This document shows positions 59,704 through 64,000 of a stretch of DNA of 64,000 nucleotides, in pieces. The stretch comes from Planctomycetota bacterium. GTDB lineage: Bacteria > Planctomycetota > UBA1135 > UBA2386. The stretch's first letter is position 1; the number at the start of each line of letters is the position of its first letter. The notes under the pieces are model-generated. The model searched no databases, was not told where the DNA came from, and saw only the letters and a program-made list of their open reading frames with translations. A program made the translations under genes and the position numbers. The stretch is taken from the NCBI GenBank assembly GCA_016713175.1, contig JADJPQ010000018.1, forward strand, positions 1-64,000, in the 5' to 3' direction.

Positions 59704-60965
59704 AGATCCTGGTGGTCGGCGGCGGTGGCCGCGAACACGCTCTTTGCTGGAAGATCGCGCAGTCGCCCCTGGTGACCAAGGTCTTCTGTGCGCCCGGCAA
59801 CGCCGGCACCGCGACGATCGCCGAGAACGTCGACCTCGCCGCCGACGACATCGCCGGCATCCGCGCGTTCGCGGTCGACCACAAGATCGACCTGACCGTC
59901 GTCGGCCCCGAGGCGCCGCTGTGCCTGGGTCTGGTCGACGAACTGCAGAAGGCCAACCGCAAGTGCTTTGGCCCCAACAAGGCCGCCGCCGAGATCGAGG
60001 GCAGCAAGGCCTGGGCGCGCGAACTGTGTCGCCGGCACCGGATCCCATCGCCGCAGCACTGGACGTTCGACGACCTGGCCAAGGCCCGGGCATTCCTGGA
60101 TCTGCGCGAGCCGGGCCCGATCGTCGTCAAGGCGTCGGGCCTCGCGGCCGGCAAGGGCGTCGCGATCTGCAAGAAGCCTGAGGAGGCCAAGACCGCGATC
60201 ATCGACTGCTTCGAAAAGCGGCGCTTCGGCGAGGCCGGCGCGGTGGTGGTGTTCGAGGAGTTCCTCGAGGGCCAGGAACTGTCGGTGATGACGCTGACCG
60301 ATGGCCAGACGATCGTGCCGTTCGAGCCGGCGCGCGATCACAAGGCGGTGTTCGATGGCGACAAAGGGCCCAACACCGGCGGCATGGGGGCGTTTTCGCC
60401 GGTGCCGGTGCCGTCGCGGACGATGGCGCAGATCGAGGGGCAGGTCGTGTTTCCGACCATCCACGCGATGAATCGTGAGGGGCGGCGCTACCAGGGGTTC
60501 TTGTATGCCGGCCTGATGCTGACTGCGCAGGGACCGCGCGTGCTGGAGTACAACTGTCGTCTCGGCGATCCGGAGACGCAGCCGCTGCTGATGCGGTTGA
60601 AGAGCGATCTGGTGCCGCTGATGCTGGCGACCGTCGATGGGACGCTCGACAAGCTCGACGCGCCGGTCTGGGATCCGCGGCCGTGCGTCACGGTGGTGGC
60701 GTGCAGCGGTGGCTACCCGGGCGACTACAAGAAGAACGTGCCGATCCAGGGGCTCGCCCAGGTGGTCGGCAGCGCGGACCTGCAGGTGTTCCACAGCGGC
60801 ACGCAGAAGAAGGGCGGCGACGTGCTGACTGCCGGTGGGCGCGTGCTGGCGGTGACGGCGCTGGGGGCCGATCTGATCGCGGCGCGGGCGGCGGCCTACG
60901 CAGCGCTGCAGAAGATCGAGTTCGTCGGCATGCACTACCGGAAGGACATCGGCGGCGGCCGGTAG
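59700..60965 (+). CDS. purD: Phosphoribosylamine-glycine ligase
   Basis: PurD makes glycinamide ribonucleotide in purine synthesis with ATP. The 421-residue product has normal length and order: N-domain MKILVVGGGGREHALCWKIAQS, GPEAPLCLGLVDEL, ATP-grasp core with IVVKASGLAAGKGVAIC (about 141), FEEFLEGQELSV, the signature PARDHKAVFDGDKGPNTGGMGAFSP and the metal-binding YNCRLGDPETQPLL. An intrinsic-terminator-like hairpin follows. No other pur gene is adjacent. Confidence 0.97.
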   Translation: MKILVVGGGGREHALCWKIAQSPLVTKVFCAPGNAGTATIAENVDLAADDIAGIRAFAVDHKIDLTVVGPEAPLCLGLVDELQKANRKCFGPNKAAAEIEGSKAWARELCRRHRIPSPQHWTFDDLAKARAFLDLREPGPIVVKASGLAAGKGVAICKKPEEAKTAIIDCFEKRRFGEAGAVVVFEEFLEGQELSVMTLTDGQTIVPFEPARDHKAVFDGDKGPNTGGMGAFSPVPVPSRTMAQIEGQVVFPTIHAMNREGRRYQGFLYAGLMLTAQGPRVLEYNCRLGDPETQPLLMRLKSDLVPLMLATVDGTLDKLDAPVWDPRPCVTVVACSGGYPGDYKKNVPIQGLAQVVGSADLQVFHSGTQKKGGDVLTAGGRVLAVTALGADLIAARAAAYAALQKIEFVGMHYRKDIGGGR

Positions 60966-61002
60966 GAACGGCGCTTCGAGGCGGCCGGGGCAGATGTGTG
61001 CT

Positions 61003-61031
61003 GGCCCCTCCTTGACCGCGGTGGAGGGGCC
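61003..61031 (+). terminator. Terminator-like hairpin after purD
   Basis: GGCCCCTCC (61003-61011) pairs perfectly with GGAGGGGCC (61023-61031). GCAGA (60990-60994) and TCTGC (61033-61037) extend the base after an internal bulge. It lies 37 nt past the purD stop and lacks a T-run. Confidence 0.55.
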
Positions 61032-61079
61032 GTCTGCAATGGGCTGCTCTCCGCCGCCCAACGGCCAGCTCTCCACCGG

Positions 61080-63842
61080 ATGCTCCACACCAAGTTCGCG
61101 ACCCTGGTCGCCGTCGTCGCGGCCTCGCCGCTGTTCTGCCAGAACCAGGTCGCCGACACCCAGTTCTCCGTCGGCCGCAGTCTGCAATCGGCGCCGTTCG
61201 ACCTGGTGCTGTCGACCGCGACCCCCGGCGCGACGATCCGCTACACGCTGAACTGCGGCGATCCGCGCACCGCGACCCTGTGGGCCGAAGGGCCAAGCCC
61301 CCTGACCGTACGGATCGATCCGCTGAGCACCAACGCCGGCCTGCGCCCGCTGACGCCGGCCGTCGTCATCCGCGCCTACGCCTACAAGACCGGCATGTTG
61401 CCGACCAACGTCGACACGCACACCTACGTGTTCGTCGATCGCGTCGTCCAGCAGACCCGGCCTGCGGGCTTTCCGACGCAGGTCTGGTTCGACATGGATC
61501 AGAACGTCGTCAACTCGCCGCTCTACAGCGGCCGCATCCGCGCCGACCTGGCCGCGATCCCATCGATGTCGGTCGTCGGCGAGCACGCGCAGATCTTCGG
61601 CAGCAACGGTGTGCTGTTCGCCGCCAACAGTTCGATCGAAGTGCCCGGTTCGATCGAAGTGATGCATCCGAACGGCCGCGACGACGCCGCGCGCTGCGGC
61701 CTGACGCCGCACTCGTGGACCCAGAACAAGCGCAGCATCCGCGTCTACTTCCGCGCCAGCTACGGCGACGACAAGTGGCGGCACGATCTGTTCCGCGACT
61801 CGGCTGAGGGTGCGGGCAGCGGTGTCACGTCGTTCGATGGCCTGGTGCTGCGCGCGGGGTTCAACGACGGCATCCTGTACAACGAACCGGCCCGCCAGGG
61901 CCGCTATTCGTTCAGCGTCGACGAGATGGGCCGCAGCTCGCAGATCGCGATGACCGGCTTCGGGCCGCGCGGCATGTTCGTCCACCTGTACCTGAACGGC
62001 TGCTACTGGGGTCTCTACAACCCGGTCGAACGGCCGGAATCGGGCTTCTGGTCGGATTGGTTTGGCGGCGACAAGCAGGACTACTTCGCGCGCAACCACG
62101 GCGGCACCGTCGATGGCAACCCGAGCTGGTTCAACGGCTTGATCGCCAGCGCGACCAACTGGACGAACGTGCAGGCGCGGCTCGAGGTGCCGAGCTTCTG
62201 CGACTACATCCTCTACTGGACGATCTGCGGCGGCGGCGACTGGCCGAGCACTGGCGGCGGCAACAACAACTGGTACGCCGGCAACCGGATGCTGCCGACG
62301 CCCGGCAAGGTGCGGTTCTGGGTCTGGGACTGCGAGGACAGCTGGATCAACCTGCCGAATCGGCCCGGCCAGCCGCTGGATGGTGCGCGGATCTGCCCCG
62401 ATCTGCTGAGCGGCGGCTACGACATCTCGCAGCTGTGGCGCGGCGTGCAGCAGCAGATCGACTTCCGTGTCGCGTTCGCGGATCGCGTCTACCGCCACTG
62501 CTACAACGACGGCGCCCTGTCGGAGAAGAACTGCCTCGATCGCTGGAACCGGATCACCAACGTCGTCGATCGCCTGGTCGTCGGCGAATCGGCGCGTTGG
62601 GGCCGCTTCGATCCGCGCGGCGTCACCTGGACCCGCAACAACGACTGGGTGCCGTACGCCAACGCGGTCCGCAACATGTTCGTTGGCAACACGCCGCAGT
62701 TGGTCGCAGCGCTGCGCAACACGTTCGTGCCGGTGTCGCATCCGCGATTGTATCCGCTGATCGAGCCGCCGCTGTTCCGCAGCACCAACCGGACGATCGA
62801 CGTGACCGCCGCGACTGTGGCGACGGGGACGCAGGTGGACATGGTTCGCGCAGGCCTGACCGGCACGATCTGGTACACGCTCGATGGCACCGATCCGCGG
62901 GCGCCCGGTGGTGCCGCACAGGGCATCTCGGCCGGCACCGGCACGACGCTGGTGATCCAGAATCCGACGATGCTGAAGGCGCGGACGTTCGACGGTAGCG
63001 AGTGGAGTGCACTGCACGAACTGGCACTCGATGTCGCATCCCTGCCGATGCTGGACATCCACGAAGTGCTCGCGCAGAACGTCAACGGCATCGTCGACGA
63101 AGCCGGCGATCACGACGATTGGCTCGAGCTGCACAACCGCGGCCTGTTCGACATCGACGCCTCCGGCTGGCACCTGACCGACGATCCGGCGGTGCCGACC
63201 AAGTGGACGCTGCCGGTCGGTTCGATCGTGCCGGCCGGCGGTACGCTGCTGGTGTGGTGCGACAACGAACTGGAAGGGCCGCTGCACGCCAACTTCCGGC
63301 TTTCAGGACTCGGTGAGACGGTGGCGCTGTTCCTGCCCGGTGGTCAGACCGAAGTCGACCGGTTGGTGTTCGGTGTGCAGCGGGACGACGAATCGACCGG
63401 ACGGCTCGGCACCGATCCGTCGCTGCTGGTGACGTTCCCGAGGCCGTCGCCGCGGCGGCCGAACCGACCGGTGCCGAGCGGACACATGTCGTTCTCGGCA
63501 CTGGATGCGAGCCAGGATCCGCTGCCAATGCGGGGTCTGGGCGTGCCGTCGCTCGGCGACAACCTGCGCTACGAACTTGGCGGTCTGCCGGGCGCCGGCA
63601 CTGGCCTGCTGGGGATCGGTCTGACTGCCCGCCACCAGGCGATGCCGGGTCTTGGCGTGCTGCTGGTCGATCCGCTGCTGATCCTGATCGCGACTGCCGA
63701 TGCGACCGGCGAAGCGAAGTTCTCACTGTCCTTGCCGGACGCCGCAGTGGCGCGCGGTGCCGTGGTCTACGCCCAGGGCGGCGCCGCGTTGCCGGCTGGC
63801 GTGCAACTCAGCAACGCCGTGCTGTCGCGGCTGAACCAGTAG
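61080..63842 (+). CDS. Secreted CotH-type protein with chitobiase-C and lamin-tail domains
   Basis: The 920-residue product has a signal peptide (FATLVAVVAASPLFCQ; start ATG 61080). A chitobiase/hexosaminidase C-terminal-type domain (ATPGATIRYTLNCGDP, about 45-125) is followed by a CotH spore-coat kinase-like region (about 140-540; DEMGRSSQIAMTGFG, VHLYLNGCYWGLYNPVERP, WVWDCEDSW). A second chitobiase-C-like stretch (about 575-650; GTIWYTLDGTDPR) and a lamin-tail domain (about 655-790; NGIVDEAGDHDDWLELHN) complete it. CotH proteins are atypical kinases; the role here is unknown and extracellular. Confidence 0.9.
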   Translation: MLHTKFATLVAVVAASPLFCQNQVADTQFSVGRSLQSAPFDLVLSTATPGATIRYTLNCGDPRTATLWAEGPSPLTVRIDPLSTNAGLRPLTPAVVIRAYAYKTGMLPTNVDTHTYVFVDRVVQQTRPAGFPTQVWFDMDQNVVNSPLYSGRIRADLAAIPSMSVVGEHAQIFGSNGVLFAANSSIEVPGSIEVMHPNGRDDAARCGLTPHSWTQNKRSIRVYFRASYGDDKWRHDLFRDSAEGAGSGVTSFDGLVLRAGFNDGILYNEPARQGRYSFSVDEMGRSSQIAMTGFGPRGMFVHLYLNGCYWGLYNPVERPESGFWSDWFGGDKQDYFARNHGGTVDGNPSWFNGLIASATNWTNVQARLEVPSFCDYILYWTICGGGDWPSTGGGNNNWYAGNRMLPTPGKVRFWVWDCEDSWINLPNRPGQPLDGARICPDLLSGGYDISQLWRGVQQQIDFRVAFADRVYRHCYNDGALSEKNCLDRWNRITNVVDRLVVGESARWGRFDPRGVTWTRNNDWVPYANAVRNMFVGNTPQLVAALRNTFVPVSHPRLYPLIEPPLFRSTNRTIDVTAATVATGTQVDMVRAGLTGTIWYTLDGTDPRAPGGAAQGISAGTGTTLVIQNPTMLKARTFDGSEWSALHELALDVASLPMLDIHEVLAQNVNGIVDEAGDHDDWLELHNRGLFDIDASGWHLTDDPAVPTKWTLPVGSIVPAGGTLLVWCDNELEGPLHANFRLSGLGETVALFLPGGQTEVDRLVFGVQRDDESTGRLGTDPSLLVTFPRPSPRRPNRPVPSGHMSFSALDASQDPLPMRGLGVPSLGDNLRYELGGLPGAGTGLLGIGLTARHQAMPGLGVLLVDPLLILIATADATGEAKFSLSLPDAAVARGAVVYAQGGAALPAGVQLSNAVLSRLNQ

Positions 63843-63856
63843 GCCAGGGGCAGCGG

Positions 63857-64000
63857 TCAGAACGACCGCGAGATCGTGTTGGTCCGCGAACTGCCGGCGC
63901 CTTGCACGTCAGCGATCGCGTAGATCTCGTCGGTGCCTTCCCAGTCTTCGTTCAGCGTGCCGCGATAGACCATCTGGCTGTACGAGAACGTGCCGTCGAA
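63857..64000 (-). CDS. C-terminal fragment of an unknown protein
   Basis: A leftward gene enters from the right edge and ends at the TGA at 63857-63859. Only the last 47 codons are in the window: FDGTFSYSQMVYRGTLNEDW, then EGTDEIYAIADVQGAG and a Ser/Arg/Thr-rich end. The coding frame is open throughout and convergent with the CotH gene. The family cannot be judged from this part. Confidence 0.55.
   Translation of the reverse strand, partial: FDGTFSYSQMVYRGTLNEDWEGTDEIYAIADVQGAGSSRTNTISRSF

Noticed and set aside
59598..63287. 1229-codon frame antisense to purD and the CotH gene
   Set aside because: purD and CotH signatures on the plus strand leave no room; the antisense product is Arg/His-rich noise.

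Overview
The window is a stretch of a high-GC bacterial chromosome that looks like Planctomycetota. The support is indirect but consistent: secreted FG-GAP/VCBS and ASPIC/UnbV (CRTAC1-type) proteins, a two-domain DUF1080 glycosidase, a sulfatase, a CotH/lamin-tail surface protein, large unrecognised exported proteins, a Ser/Thr kinase beside a BTAD regulator, and an outer-membrane lipid gene (lpxB). No rRNA, tRNA, insertion sequence, prophage or CRISPR array was seen. Very long open frames lie antisense to most genes; these are by-products of GC-rich codon use.

Layout. 1-0.8 kb: a truncated secreted FG-GAP protein. 1.3-5.6 kb: infC, a hairpin terminator and a fused E2-E1 2-oxoglutarate decarboxylase/dehydrogenase. 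5.6-9 kb: xylose operon xylA-xylB plus a membrane protein. 9-11.5 kb: zinc-ribbon membrane protein, DUF480 (YceH) protein, MFS transporter. 11.4-16.2 kb: two exported proteins of unknown function. 16.4-17.7 kb: DUF1080 protein. 17.7-23.1 kb: a tightly overlapping minus-strand operon (trpG/pabA-type amidotransferase, ABC ATPase, ABC permease, lpxB, UbiD-family decarboxylase), divergent from trkA. 24.6-26.9 kb: a lipoprotein and a frameshifted metalloprotease-like gene.

27-33 kb holds a chaperone cluster read on the minus strand in the order groEL-groES-groEL-dnaJ-grpE-fmdB. 33-37 kb carries an NPCBM-domain protein and a von Willebrand A membrane protein. 37-41 kb carries secreted proteins, a beta-lactamase-like serine hydrolase and a sulfatase. 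41-47 kb holds two overlapping CRTAC1-type genes. 47-53 kb has a Phd/PIN toxin-antitoxin pair, a Ser/Thr kinase, a BTAD/TolB-like/TPR regulator, an SdiA-regulated-type protein and an RDD membrane protein. 53-56.5 kb has an unknown protein, a stand-alone YedF-type DsrE domain, a VapBC pair and a redoxin. 56.7-64 kb has an FG-GAP protein with an HEAAH motif, an orphan antitoxin, purD and a CotH/lamin-tail protein.

The most notable observation is the redoxin at 55970-56461. Its reading frame is interrupted only by one UGA, which sits at the first cysteine position of the thioredoxin-type CxxC site (W-UGA-H-G-C). An 8-bp stem with a GUU loop lies about 20 nt downstream, as expected for a bacterial SECIS element. 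I read it as a selenoprotein. A second broad observation is that many first genes have a TAnnnT hexamer 6-15 nt before the start codon and no clear Shine-Dalgarno sequence, which suggests leaderless or nearly leaderless transcripts.
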